DNA of 64,000 nt, from positions 87,648 through 151,647 of the forward strand of contig NZ_JRPC02000001.1 of NCBI RefSeq assembly GCF_000765745.2, read 5' to 3'. A model generated the notes under the pieces. That model was not told the DNA's origin. It saw only the letters and a list, made by a program, of their open reading frames with translations, and ran no database searches. How positions within the stretch are numbered: the stretch's first letter is position 1; every line of letters begins with the position of its first letter. This document shows positions 17,317 to 25,856 of the stretch, piece by piece. A program made the position numbers and the translations under genes. This DNA comes from Helicobacter apodemus. GTDB lineage: Bacteria > Campylobacterota > Campylobacteria > Campylobacterales > Helicobacteraceae.

Positions 17317-17508
17317 CTACTCCTTAAATAATAAGATTTTAAAATGAAAGTCCTTAGTCCAATCCTTGCAAGATTGGCAACATTGAAAAACAGCAGAAAA
17401 AGAAGTTCTTAAGAAAATAAAATATATTTGTAGAATAATAAAAGCAGTAAATAGTAATTCGACAAATAAATATCTAATTAATATATATCTATTTAATCCC
17501 CCCCCCCC
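17317..17508 (-). other. Poly-G tract (11 G) with a cryptic 59-codon open tail
   Basis: The tract at 17498-17508 closes the fusion gene with VLGGGD and TAA. With 12 (or 9) G the frame would stay open for 59 more codons (17496-17320), encoding a hydrophobic run (LLFTAFIILQIYFIF) followed by FQCCQSCKDW. It would stop at TAG 17319-17317, two bases before the ATG of the FkbM-like gene. No ATG, GTG or TTG lies in that frame, so only a tract change could express it. With 10 G it stops after two codons (IK). Confidence 0.7.
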
Positions 17509-19580
17509 AACACTTCAGCAAGCAAGAGGATAGAATCTTTAATATCTACTTGATGATTCCCTACGAAAAACCCATTTTTATGCAAATGCTGTGCATTTTT
17601 GAGTATTCCAAACACTTCATAATCAAAAAACCGCATTACTTCATTTTGCGTAAAATCCCCAGTAACAATAGGGCGACATTCTATATTGTTAGCTTGAAGT
17701 TTTTGGATTACCTCTTGGCGATTAAGTGTAGAATTTTTTCGGATAATCAGTGAAAAGCCAAACCACGAACTAGAAGATATTTCTTTTTGTATCATAAAAT
17801 CCGGATGGTTTTGAAAATATTGCTTAAAAATCTTTGCATTCTCTCTGCGATGTTTTAAAAAATTTGGCAATTTCTTTAACTGCTCTATCCCAATAGCACC
17901 GCTCATTTCTACTGGACGAACATTATATCCGGGCAAGACAAAGCGAAAAGATTCACTAAAGCTATCCTCGCTTTTAGGGGCTATCTTATTATCTTTTGGT
18001 AAATTTCTAGTCCAACCATGCGCTCTTAAACAAAGTAAAATATGATAAAGCTCTTCATCGTCTGTTACGACAAGCCCTCCCTCCATCGTCGCCATATGGT
18101 GGGAAAAAAAGGTAGAAAATGTCCCCATAATCCCAAATGTACCTGCTTGCTTACCCTTATATTCCGCCCCCATAGATTCACAATTATCCTCTAATAGCAA
18201 AATATCTTTATTCCCAATAATTTCTTGAATCTTGTCAAAATCATTAGGATTCCCAAGTAAATTCACTACCATAATCATTTTGGTCTTTTCACTAATGGCA
18301 CCACTTAGAGCCTCTAAATCATAATTGAGCGTTTCTAAATCAATATCAACAAACTTCAATTTCAAACCATATTGATATAAAGGATAATAAGTTGTAGCCC
18401 AAGAAACTGCTGGGACAATAACCTCATCACCCCTTTGTAGTTTATGCTTACTTGTATAAAATAGGGCAGCAGTTGCAATTAAATTTGCAGTAGAACCCGA
18501 ACTTGTCATTACCGCATATTTAGCACCTACATAAGCAGCAAAGTTTTTTTCAAACTCCGCAACCCTCGTCCCCATAGTAAAAATATCACTCTTTATAACC
18601 TCCTCTATAGCTTGTAATTCTTTATAATCCCAAGTTGATGAAGCTAAAGAATAATATTGCATCGTTACTCCTTTTAAAAAATATTTGTAAGTCTTTTCTA
18701 TACCCTCTTTTAAACTTGTATTAGAACTCCAACCAAATTCTTTTAAATGGGTAATATCAACAAGTTTTTGTGCCATTCCTTCTGGCTTTTGTGTATTATA
18801 AACAAAATCTCCTTTATAACCTATAACCTCCGCTATAGCTTCATAATACTCTGTGATACTAAAATCTTCACCCCTGCCAACATTAAGAACCTTTGGCATT
18901 CTCTCAAAGTTTTTTAAAGCATAATATACAAAATCTGCCAAATCCTCCACATACATAAACTCTCTTCTAGCTTTTCCGCTTCCCCAAATCTCCACTTCCT
19001 TAGCTCCACTCTTTTTAGCACTATGTATTTTTGCAATCACTGCTGGAAGCATATGGGCTTTATTAATCTCAAATTTATCGTATTTACCATATAAATTGCA
19101 AGGTATGGCTGTTTTATAAAGTTTATTTTTAGAATCTAAAATATATTCACAAAGCTTGGTAGAAACAATCTTGGCTAACGCATAACCCTCATTGGTAGGC
19201 TCTAATCCTCCATTTAGAATCAAATCTTCACTTAAAGGATTTTTGCCTTCTTTAGGATACATACAAGAGCTTGCGATATTTAAAAACTTCTCGACCCCAC
19301 ACTCTAAAGCAGCCATTATAATATTCAAACCCATAGAAACATTTTGGCTTAAAAATTCAACAGGATTTGCAATATTTGCACTAATCCCACCTACAAGCCC
19401 AGCACAATGCACAATAATATTAGGTTTATGTCTTTTAAGATAAGCCAATACTTGTGTTTTATCTAATAAATTTAATTCCTCTCTTTTAGGGGCTAAAATC
19501 TCATAAAATTGAGCTTCTTTGTATTCTACAATATTACGCCCAACCATTCCGGTAGAACCTGTAATTAAGATTTTATTCAT
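17493..19580 (-). CDS. Fused ColC/WbcJ-like reductase and ColD-like 3-dehydratase
   Basis: This 695-residue fusion has two enzymes. Residues 1-306 are a short-chain dehydrogenase of the WbcJ/ColC/Fcl type ([38 protein letters not shown]). Residues 307-695 match GDP-4-keto-6-deoxymannose 3-dehydratase (ColD): [23 protein letters not shown], and [15 protein letters not shown], where His494 (His188 counted from Met307) stands in place of the PLP lysine, then [12 protein letters not shown] and [15 protein letters not shown]. Together these make GDP-L-colitose from GDP-4-keto-6-deoxymannose. There is no stop between the parts, yet AAAAGGAG and ATG are retained at the junction. It ends in an 11-G tract. 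The start overlaps gmd by 8 bases. Confidence 0.88.
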   Translation of the reverse strand: MNKILITGSTGMVGRNIVEYKEAQFYEILAPKREELNLLDKTQVLAYLKRHKPNIIVHCAGLVGGISANIANPVEFLSQNVSMGLNIIMAALECGVEKFLNIASSCMYPKEGKNPLSEDLILNGGLEPTNEGYALAKIVSTKLCEYILDSKNKLYKTAIPCNLYGKYDKFEINKAHMLPAVIAKIHSAKKSGAKEVEIWGSGKARREFMYVEDLADFVYYALKNFERMPKVLNVGRGEDFSITEYYEAIAEVIGYKGDFVYNTQKPEGMAQKLVDITHLKEFGWSSNTSLKEGIEKTYKYFLKGVTMQYYSLASSTWDYKELQAIEEVIKSDIFTMGTRVAEFEKNFAAYVGAKYAVMTSSGSTANLIATAALFYTSKHKLQRGDEVIVPAVSWATTYYPLYQYGLKLKFVDIDLETLNYDLEALSGAISEKTKMIMVVNLLGNPNDFDKIQEIIGNKDILLLEDNCESMGAEYKGKQAGTFGIMGTFSTFFSHHMATMEGGLVVTDDEELYHILLCLRAHGWTRNLPKDNKIAPKSEDSFSESFRFVLPGYNVRPVEMSGAIGIEQLKKLPNFLKHRRENAKIFKQYFQNHPDFMIQKEISSSSWFGFSLIIRKNSTLNRQEVIQKLQANNIECRPIVTGDFTQNEVMRFFDYEVFGILKNAQHLHKNGFFVGNHQVDIKDSILLLAEVLGGGD
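18660..18675 (-). promoter_or_regulatory. Internal ribosome binding site and ATG of the ColD part
   Basis: AAAAGGAG (18668-18675) lies five bases upstream of an ATG (18662-18660) that begins the ColD-like domain exactly where free-standing ColD begins. Translation could start here as well as read through from the upstream domain. Confidence 0.65.
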
Positions 19581-20712
19581 AATACCTCATAATGGTATAT
19601 CCACCTTCTTGTAAATACTTATCTTTATTCATTAGCTTCAAATCACTTCGCATCATATCACAAACTAAATCCTCTAAATTAAATTCACGATTCCAACCAA
19701 GCTTTTCTTCAGCCTTACTAGGATCACCTAAGAGCAAATCTACTTCTGTAGGACGAAAATATTGGGGATCTACACAAACTAATTCTTGCCCGATTTTAAG
19801 ATGCGATAAATCAAGATGATGTTCTTTAGCCTTATGAAAATCTAGCTTTGCAATAACACCCTTTTCATCAATCCCTTTCCCTACAAACTCTAAAGCAATC
19901 CCACAATACTCAAAAGCAAGTTTTACGAAGTCTCTTACCATTGTTGTTTGACCTGTAGCAATCACCCAATCTTCTGGATCTTTGTATTGTAAAATCATCC
20001 ACATCATTTTTACATAATCTTTAGCGTGTCCCCAATCCCTTTTAGCATCTAAATTCCCAAGATAAAGCTTCTCTTGCAAATTAAGGGAAATTTTAGCAGC
20101 AGCCCTTGTAATTTTTCTTGTTACAAAAGTTTCTCCACGCACTGGAGATTCGTGATTAAACAAAATCCCATTACAAGCAAATACATTATAAGCCTCCCGA
20201 TAATTCACGGTAATCCAATACGCATACATTTTAGCCACAGCATAAGGAGAACGAGGATAAAAAGGAGTTTTTTCATTTTGGGGAATCTCTTGGACTTTAC
20301 CATAAAGTTCCGAAGTAGAAGCTTGATAAATCCTACATTTATCAATAAGTTTTAAAAACCTTACCGCATCTAAGATTCTAAGCGTTCCTATACCATCGGC
20401 ATTAGCCGTATATTCTGGTGTTTCAAAACTAACAGCCACATGACTTTGAGCAGCAAGATTATAGATTTCATCAGGACAAATATCAGCAATTAATCGCGTA
20501 AGATTCATAGAATCTGTCATATCTCCGTAATGCAAATAAAAATTATTATGCTTGCAGTGATGCCCCTCAAAGAGATGATCAATCCTATCCGTATTAAAAA
20601 GAGACGCCCTCCTTTTAATTCCATGCACCTCGTAACCCTTACTTAGTAAAAACTCCGATAAATACGCCCCATCTTGTCCTGTAACACCCGTAATTAACGC
20701 TACTTTAGCCAT
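19573..20712 (-). CDS. gmd: GDP-mannose 4,6-dehydratase
   Basis: This extended short-chain dehydrogenase of 379 residues converts GDP-D-mannose to GDP-4-keto-6-deoxy-D-mannose, the branch point for colitose, fucose, perosamine and 6-deoxyheptose-type sugars. Seen: [19 protein letters not shown] (NADP-binding), the Thr-Glu and YxxxK catalytic residues in STSELYGK and [12 protein letters not shown], and [20 protein letters not shown]. It is preceded by a TATAAT box and overlaps the ColC-ColD fusion by 8 bases, so it heads the modification operon. Confidence 0.95.
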   Translation of the reverse strand: MAKVALITGVTGQDGAYLSEFLLSKGYEVHGIKRRASLFNTDRIDHLFEGHHCKHNNFYLHYGDMTDSMNLTRLIADICPDEIYNLAAQSHVAVSFETPEYTANADGIGTLRILDAVRFLKLIDKCRIYQASTSELYGKVQEIPQNEKTPFYPRSPYAVAKMYAYWITVNYREAYNVFACNGILFNHESPVRGETFVTRKITRAAAKISLNLQEKLYLGNLDAKRDWGHAKDYVKMMWMILQYKDPEDWVIATGQTTMVRDFVKLAFEYCGIALEFVGKGIDEKGVIAKLDFHKAKEHHLDLSHLKIGQELVCVDPQYFRPTEVDLLLGDPSKAEEKLGWNREFNLEDLVCDMMRSDLKLMNKDKYLQEGGYTIMRYYE

Positions 20713-20751
20713 TTTTTCCCTTTTTAATAGTTTCTAAAATTTATTTTCTAC

Positions 20752-20757
20752 ATTATA
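20752..20757 (-). promoter_or_regulatory. -10 box of gmd
   Basis: GGTTATAATG on the minus strand lies 40-45 bases upstream of the gmd ATG in the 286-base gap that separates it from manC. This suggests that gmd and the following genes have their own promoter. Confidence 0.45.
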
Positions 20758-20998
20758 ACCTAATAAATGATAATAGCTATCCATTTCTAAAGGACTTTCA
20801 CGACCCTCTTTACAACAAATTTTAAAACCAAATCCAAATAAGAATCTTCTCATTTTTATCAACTTTTGTTGCTCCTCAATAAAACTAATATACCTTTAAC
20901 TTACCAAAACACCAATAAAGCAAATAAAATATCTTAGAATTGCGATAATAAGGCACCTAATTAATGCCTCTTAAATGCATCTCTATATTCTATAGCCC

Positions 20999-22384
20999 TC
21001 AACTTCTCCCATATATATCTTCAAGCCGAACAATATCATCCTCGCCGGTATATTCACCCACTTGTGCTTCAATTAAAACTACAGGGATTTTACCTTCATT
21101 GCTCAATCTATGCACTTCTCCCATTTTAATATAAGTAGATTCATTAGGACGCACTAACTTTTTCTCATTACCAACTTGCACACTCGCACTACCACTTACA
21201 ACAATCCAATGCTCATTACGGTGAAAATGTTTTTGCAAACTTAGAGATTTACCCGGTTTTACAATAATTTTTTTAATCTTATACCCTGCAGAATCTTCTA
21301 AAATCGTATAACTTCCCCAAGGACGATGTGTGGTTAGATGAGTTTTACAAATTTCACTATCCCCTAAATGCTCTACTAAAGCCTTTACTCTTTGACTCTC
21401 ACTCCTCTTACCCACCAATAAAACATCCCCTGTATCAATCACCATACAATCTTCTATGCCTAAAAGTGCTATCAACTTATCTCTATGGCTAATAATAAGA
21501 TTATTTTTAGAATTTAATGGTAAAGAATTGCCTAAAATAACATTCCCATCCTTACCTTTAGGTAATTCTTCATAAAGTGTATCAAAACTCCCTACATCAC
21601 TCCAACCTATATCGCAAGGAAGCACTTTAACACATTTTGATTTTTCCATTAAAGCATAATCAATACTATTTGAGGAAATCTCTTCCATTGCTTCTAAAGG
21701 GATTCTCCTAAGATTTTTATCCTTAGTAACCTTAGTATATGCAGCTTTACACTGATTAAAAATATCCGGACTATACTTTTGCATTTCTTGTAATAAAACT
21801 TCAACCCTAAAGCAAAATAAACCCGAATTCCAAAAATAATTGCCTTTTGTTAAAAAATCTTGTGCTATTTCTAATTTAGGTTTCTCAATAAAAGATTCTG
21901 CATTAAAATCCTCTCCCATCTGGATATATCCAAATCCTGTATGAGGAGACTTTGGGGTAATACCAAAAGTTACCAAAGAGCCATTACCTGCTAATTCTTT
22001 AGCTTTTTGTAAAGCTTCCCCATAAGAATCCATATTTTTAATCAAATGATCACTTGGAGTAACAAGCACAATTTCATCTAATGGTAAATCCAAACACGCT
22101 AGGGTAATAGCTGGTGCTGTATTTTTAGCTATAGGCTCTAAAAGATAAGAAATGTTTGTAGGGAGTTTATGTGCTTTTATCTGCTCTATTTTATCTAATG
22201 CTAAAAAATATTGCTCGGCATTACAGACAACTAAAGCTTTATCACAAAGAGCAAAATTGCGTTTCAAGGTAAGCTCAAAAAGAGATTCTCCATTAAAAAA
22301 TGAAACAAATTGTTTTGGCATAAACGTTCTGCTTAGAGGAAAAAGTCTTGTTCCACTGCCGCCACAAAGAATTACATTTGTCAT
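20999..22384 (-). CDS. manC: Mannose-1-phosphate guanylyltransferase / mannose-6-phosphate isomerase
   Basis: This bifunctional enzyme of 461 residues supplies GDP-mannose to gmd. The N-terminal nucleotidyltransferase domain has VILCGGSGTRLFPLSR, MPKQF and SFIEKP. The C-terminal cupin (type II phosphomannose isomerase) has RPWGSYTILED, LSLQKHFHRNEHWIVVSG and NESTYIKMGEVHRLSN. Complete length. It is followed by a 286-base gap before gmd and preceded by a barrel protein gene at 30 bases. Confidence 0.95.
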   Translation of the reverse strand: MTNVILCGGSGTRLFPLSRTFMPKQFVSFFNGESLFELTLKRNFALCDKALVVCNAEQYFLALDKIEQIKAHKLPTNISYLLEPIAKNTAPAITLACLDLPLDEIVLVTPSDHLIKNMDSYGEALQKAKELAGNGSLVTFGITPKSPHTGFGYIQMGEDFNAESFIEKPKLEIAQDFLTKGNYFWNSGLFCFRVEVLLQEMQKYSPDIFNQCKAAYTKVTKDKNLRRIPLEAMEEISSNSIDYALMEKSKCVKVLPCDIGWSDVGSFDTLYEELPKGKDGNVILGNSLPLNSKNNLIISHRDKLIALLGIEDCMVIDTGDVLLVGKRSESQRVKALVEHLGDSEICKTHLTTHRPWGSYTILEDSAGYKIKKIIVKPGKSLSLQKHFHRNEHWIVVSGSASVQVGNEKKLVRPNESTYIKMGEVHRLSNEGKIPVVLIEAQVGEYTGEDDIVRLEDIYGRS

Positions 22385-22414
22385 AATGCTCCTCTAAATA
22401 ACTTTAAATTGAAT

Positions 22415-23107
22415 TTAAAATTTGAAGTTAAAGCCTAGATACACTCCACCTGTAGTTTGTATAGGTCTAACATCCTCACTTAATACATCTGTTTTTTGCC
22501 CACCTACATTAAAGCTTAATTTTAAATCTCTTGTCTTATATCTAATCTGCTCTAATTTAACACCTAATTCTACTTCTGCTTTAGCTATTTCATATAAAAG
22601 TCCTATTTTAGTCCCATACATAAATCCATCAAAGGCACTTGGTAGAGAAAAAACATCCCCAAAGAAATTAGACTCTGTATTAGCGCGTAGAAAAGAATAT
22701 CCACCATATACGCCTAAAACACCGCGTATATTCTCAACAAGGATAGGTGTAAAGTCATAACCAGCAATCACTCTATGTGCTCGATATTTAGTTTCTACTG
22801 AGATATTATCTATTAGGTTTCCAGCAACCGTTACAGGCACTTTACCCGTATCTTTTATTTTAGATTGATGGTAATAACCAATATAGGCTCTATGTTTAGG
22901 AGATAATCTATACCCAGCTCTTAATCCAAGATTTGATACATTATTTCTAACATTTATACCAAAATCGTCTTGTTGAAATTTTGTCTTTCCATATCCTGCA
23001 TCTGCACCTAGAAAAAATCCTTGACTTTCATTAGCTAGGACATTTATACCAAATACCACAATGAATAAACCCAATACAATACTTAATTTATTTGAAAACT
23101 TCATCAT
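22415..23107 (-). CDS. Small outer membrane beta-barrel protein
   Basis: The predicted product (230 residues from the ATG at 23107) has a signal peptide (KFSNKLSIVLGLFIVVFG, cleavage near VLA-N). It then has about eight amphipathic strands beginning FFLGADAGYGKTKF, and a final strand YLGFNFKF ending in Phe. This fits the OmpA-like/opacity-type eight-stranded barrel class. I prefer 23107 to the ATG at 23122 because GAGGA is well spaced before it and the signal peptide then starts normally. Function unknown; possibly a surface or structural protein. Confidence 0.7.
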   Translation of the reverse strand: MMKFSNKLSIVLGLFIVVFGINVLANESQGFFLGADAGYGKTKFQQDDFGINVRNNVSNLGLRAGYRLSPKHRAYIGYYHQSKIKDTGKVPVTVAGNLIDNISVETKYRAHRVIAGYDFTPILVENIRGVLGVYGGYSFLRANTESNFFGDVFSLPSAFDGFMYGTKIGLLYEIAKAEVELGVKLEQIRYKTRDLKLSFNVGGQKTDVLSEDVRPIQTTGGVYLGFNFKF

Positions 23108-23149
23108 AAAACCTGTCCTCATTACAAATAAGAAAACAACCTAAAAAGG

Positions 23150-23260
23150 TTACCTTATTCCTCCACTTCTATGTGCGGGATGCTGATACTCTTTCTTTTC
23201 ACACGCACTAAAAACAAAAACTGAAGCCACAAGCCCGATTAAAATCAAATACTTTTTCAT
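23150..23260 (-). CDS. Small lipoprotein (36 residues)
   Basis: A short gene with AAGGAT upstream encodes a lysine-led signal sequence (KKYLILIGLVASVFVFSAC) whose lipobox FSAC puts the lipidated cysteine at residue 20. Only 16 residues follow (start EKKEYQHPAHRSGG). The product would be a tiny membrane-anchored lipoprotein. It lies 42 bases before the barrel gene on the same strand, so they may be cotranscribed. Function unknown. Confidence 0.7.
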   Translation of the reverse strand: MKKYLILIGLVASVFVFSACEKKEYQHPAHRSGGIR

Positions 23261-23287
23261 TATTTATCCTTAATATAATTTATACTC

Positions 23288-25495
23288 TTACAATCTTACA
23301 ATCTTAGCACCAAAACCACCTAATTTTGGTGGAGCATCTAAAAATTCCACAACCTTTGGATGTTGCTTTAGAAAATCTCTTACCACACTTGATAACCGAC
23401 CTGTTCCAATACCGTGATAGATTAATACTTCATCAAGTCCAGCTATTAAACTATTAGAGATGAACTCATCAAGTTTTTCTAAAGCTTCTTCTACTCTCAT
23501 TCCATGTAAATCTAGGGATACATTAGCATTTTGAGGCATTTTCACATCAACTTTTACTTTGGGTGTATCTAAAATATTTCCACTACTATGTTTTAATTCA
23601 TTTAATGGCACTTTTAGTTTTATCCCATCATCAAGTTGCACTACTGCCATTTGTCTTTGAATGCTGATTATTATTCCTTTGGAACAACCATATTTTACCC
23701 TATCTTTTATTTTAAATTCCTTTATTTTCTCTAAAGATTTCTCTTCATAATCCTTTTTAATTTGATAAAAAATTTTATTGGCATTATTCATCTGGCGATG
23801 AATCTCTTGAGAGTTTTGCGATTTTACTGCTTTCTTTGCTTCATTAATTGCTTGATAATAAAGCATTTCTAAGGCATTCATTCTCTTTTTGTAGGCTTTT
23901 TGCATTTCCTCTTCTTTTTCTTTTAATCGCAACCTCTTATACTCTAAATCTTTTTGTTTTTGCTGCACTTCTTCTATTTCCCTTTGAAGTTTCATCTCTA
24001 AATGCGAAGAATGTTCAATTAACACATTAAGCTTTTCTTTATCTTCTCCATAAACTTTTTTAGCTTCATTAATCAAGATTTTAGGTATCCCATAACGCAA
24101 AGCAGTTTCAAAAGCATAACTCTTACCAATTGTACCCTCAAGAAAACTAAAGGTTGGCATTTCTTTCTCTTCATCAAAAAGTGCAGCAAGGAGTTGCACT
24201 TTTGGATTCCCCGCCATTAATGCTGCAAGCCGTTTATGGTGTGTAGTAATAATAATCTTATTCTCTTTCTCCATTAAATATTCCAAAAGCACCTTAAACA
24301 AACTTGCTGCTTCATCACTATCTGTGCCTAATTCAATCTCATCAATACCAATAATTCCGCCTTTTTGGTGAAGCATTTGAGAGAATTCAAGCATTCTCCC
24401 ACCAAAGGTGGAAATATCATTCTTACTATTTTGGGGATCCTCTAAAATAAGGTGAATAAATTTAAACACATCCACATTAGATTTAAGAGCATTTATCGGC
24501 ATAGGAAGTAAATATTTTGCAAGAAAAACTACACTTAAAACCGACTTTAAAAACATCGTTTTACCCCCTGCATTCACTCCCGTTAAAATTAAAACATTTC
24601 CTTTAAAATCAAGATTAATAGGCTTAGGATCTTTTAAAGCAGGATGCTTAAATTCACAAATTTGAATATTTCCTGCATTACCCTTAGGGGATAAAAACTC
24701 TAATCCCCTATCTTTAGCAAACATTAAACGCGCTTGGTAAGAATCAAATCTATCAAATTCTTTATTAATAAATTTCAAAAATAAAAAATGTTTCGTAAAA
24801 AGCGAAGAGATTTCCTTGCAGATTTTAAAAAGCTCCTCTTCTTTTTGGTTGTTTAAGTGATTAAGCCTATCTTTTAAACCTATAATGCTTTGGGGCAATA
24901 CATAAAAAAATCCTGTGTTAGAGCGATGGATAATTTGCCCTTTTAAAACATAATGGAATCCTGCTTTAAGCAATAAACATTCTTCATTATTGATAAGGTG
25001 AATTTGTCTATCAACCAAATAAGGGGCAAGCTTATTTTGGAATAAGATTTGATGCATTTGGGAAGAAATTTCTTTTTTAAGTTCTAAAATTTTCTGACAC
25101 AACCCATCAAACTCTAAATAAACACCTTGTTTGATCACACCATTGTTTTCAAAAGCCTTAACACATTCCAATAAAGACTCTGGAATTAAAATATTATCAA
25201 ACCATTCTCGTAAAATTCCCTCACATTTTAGGGTTTTTAGATACATAAAATAGCGAATGATTTTTATAAATTCAAAAATTTCATCAAGCTTTAAATAACC
25301 AAACTTTTTCAATAATTGCAATTGAGTTTCTAAGGGTTTAACGGCTTGAGGAGGTGTAAAAAGAATAGATTCTAAAGCTTGAATATAACGCAAATGGTTT
25401 TTGCAATCACCCTCTAAAAATAAGGCTTTAGGACGCGATAAAAACGCTTCATAATGCTTAATAAAATCAACTAAATCAAGCTGTTTAATCAACAT
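23288..25495 (-). CDS. mutS2: MutS2-family ATPase/endonuclease
   Basis: MutS2 has a MutS-type ATPase (Walker A LTGVNAGGKTMFLKS; IGIDEIELGTDSDEAASLF), then a long coiled coil (about 510-600, Glu/Lys-rich). A C-terminal Smr nuclease domain follows (LDLHGMRVEEALEKLDEFI, EVLIYHGIGTGRLSSVVRDFL). In H. pylori the homologue suppresses recombination and repairs oxidative damage; in other bacteria it acts on collided ribosomes. I take the ATG at 25495 (735 residues); a GTG four codons earlier is possible and neither has a strong ribosome site. It overlaps the preceding gene by 11 bases. Confidence 0.9.
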   Translation of the reverse strand: MLIKQLDLVDFIKHYEAFLSRPKALFLEGDCKNHLRYIQALESILFTPPQAVKPLETQLQLLKKFGYLKLDEIFEFIKIIRYFMYLKTLKCEGILREWFDNILIPESLLECVKAFENNGVIKQGVYLEFDGLCQKILELKKEISSQMHQILFQNKLAPYLVDRQIHLINNEECLLLKAGFHYVLKGQIIHRSNTGFFYVLPQSIIGLKDRLNHLNNQKEEELFKICKEISSLFTKHFLFLKFINKEFDRFDSYQARLMFAKDRGLEFLSPKGNAGNIQICEFKHPALKDPKPINLDFKGNVLILTGVNAGGKTMFLKSVLSVVFLAKYLLPMPINALKSNVDVFKFIHLILEDPQNSKNDISTFGGRMLEFSQMLHQKGGIIGIDEIELGTDSDEAASLFKVLLEYLMEKENKIIITTHHKRLAALMAGNPKVQLLAALFDEEKEMPTFSFLEGTIGKSYAFETALRYGIPKILINEAKKVYGEDKEKLNVLIEHSSHLEMKLQREIEEVQQKQKDLEYKRLRLKEKEEEMQKAYKKRMNALEMLYYQAINEAKKAVKSQNSQEIHRQMNNANKIFYQIKKDYEEKSLEKIKEFKIKDRVKYGCSKGIIISIQRQMAVVQLDDGIKLKVPLNELKHSSGNILDTPKVKVDVKMPQNANVSLDLHGMRVEEALEKLDEFISNSLIAGLDEVLIYHGIGTGRLSSVVRDFLKQHPKVVEFLDAPPKLGGFGAKIVRL

Positions 25496-25856
25496 TATTA
25501 AAGACACAATCTTTTAGCGGAACAACCATTCTAAAATATGGGGTATTTTCCTTACCCACTAAAGTTAAAGTTCCACTTACAAAATTAAAAACTTCACTAT
25601 TAGCTTCAAGGGTTTTTGCACCTATTTGGCACTCAAGATTTTTACCTTGTAAAAAGATCTGCGCTAAAGAAGTTAGCTTATCATCACTTTTATCTTGAAT
25701 TATTGTAAAAACTCCAATACCCATAGCAATCACAACTAAAAATCCTGCTATAAAAATTTTTCCCTTAGCACTAATAATATTATAAGAAGCTAGTAACTGC
25801 AAAAGTAAAAACAACAAAAAACCTAGCAAAACGACAATCAATCCATACTTCAACAT
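25485..25856 (-). CDS. Conserved small membrane protein between murC and mutS2
   Basis: This 123-residue protein has two transmembrane helices (about 4-25 and 33-53) and a C-terminal beta-rich domain (LECQIGAKTLEANSEVFNFVSGTLTLVG is its core, with two cysteines). The same gene order murC-small membrane protein-mutS2 occurs in H. pylori (HP0623-HP0622-HP0621, from memory). Function unknown. The ATG overlaps the murC stop (TAATG), so it is translationally coupled. Confidence 0.7.
   Translation of the reverse strand: MLKYGLIVVLLGFLLFLLLQLLASYNIISAKGKIFIAGFLVVIAMGIGVFTIIQDKSDDKLTSLAQIFLQGKNLECQIGAKTLEANSEVFNFVSGTLTLVGKENTPYFRMVVPLKDCVFNNVD

Noticed and set aside
12118..22384. Mobile element or prophage carrying the glycan locus
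   Set aside because: No transposase, integrase, flanking repeats or tRNA attachment site is visible; base composition looks like the neighbours.
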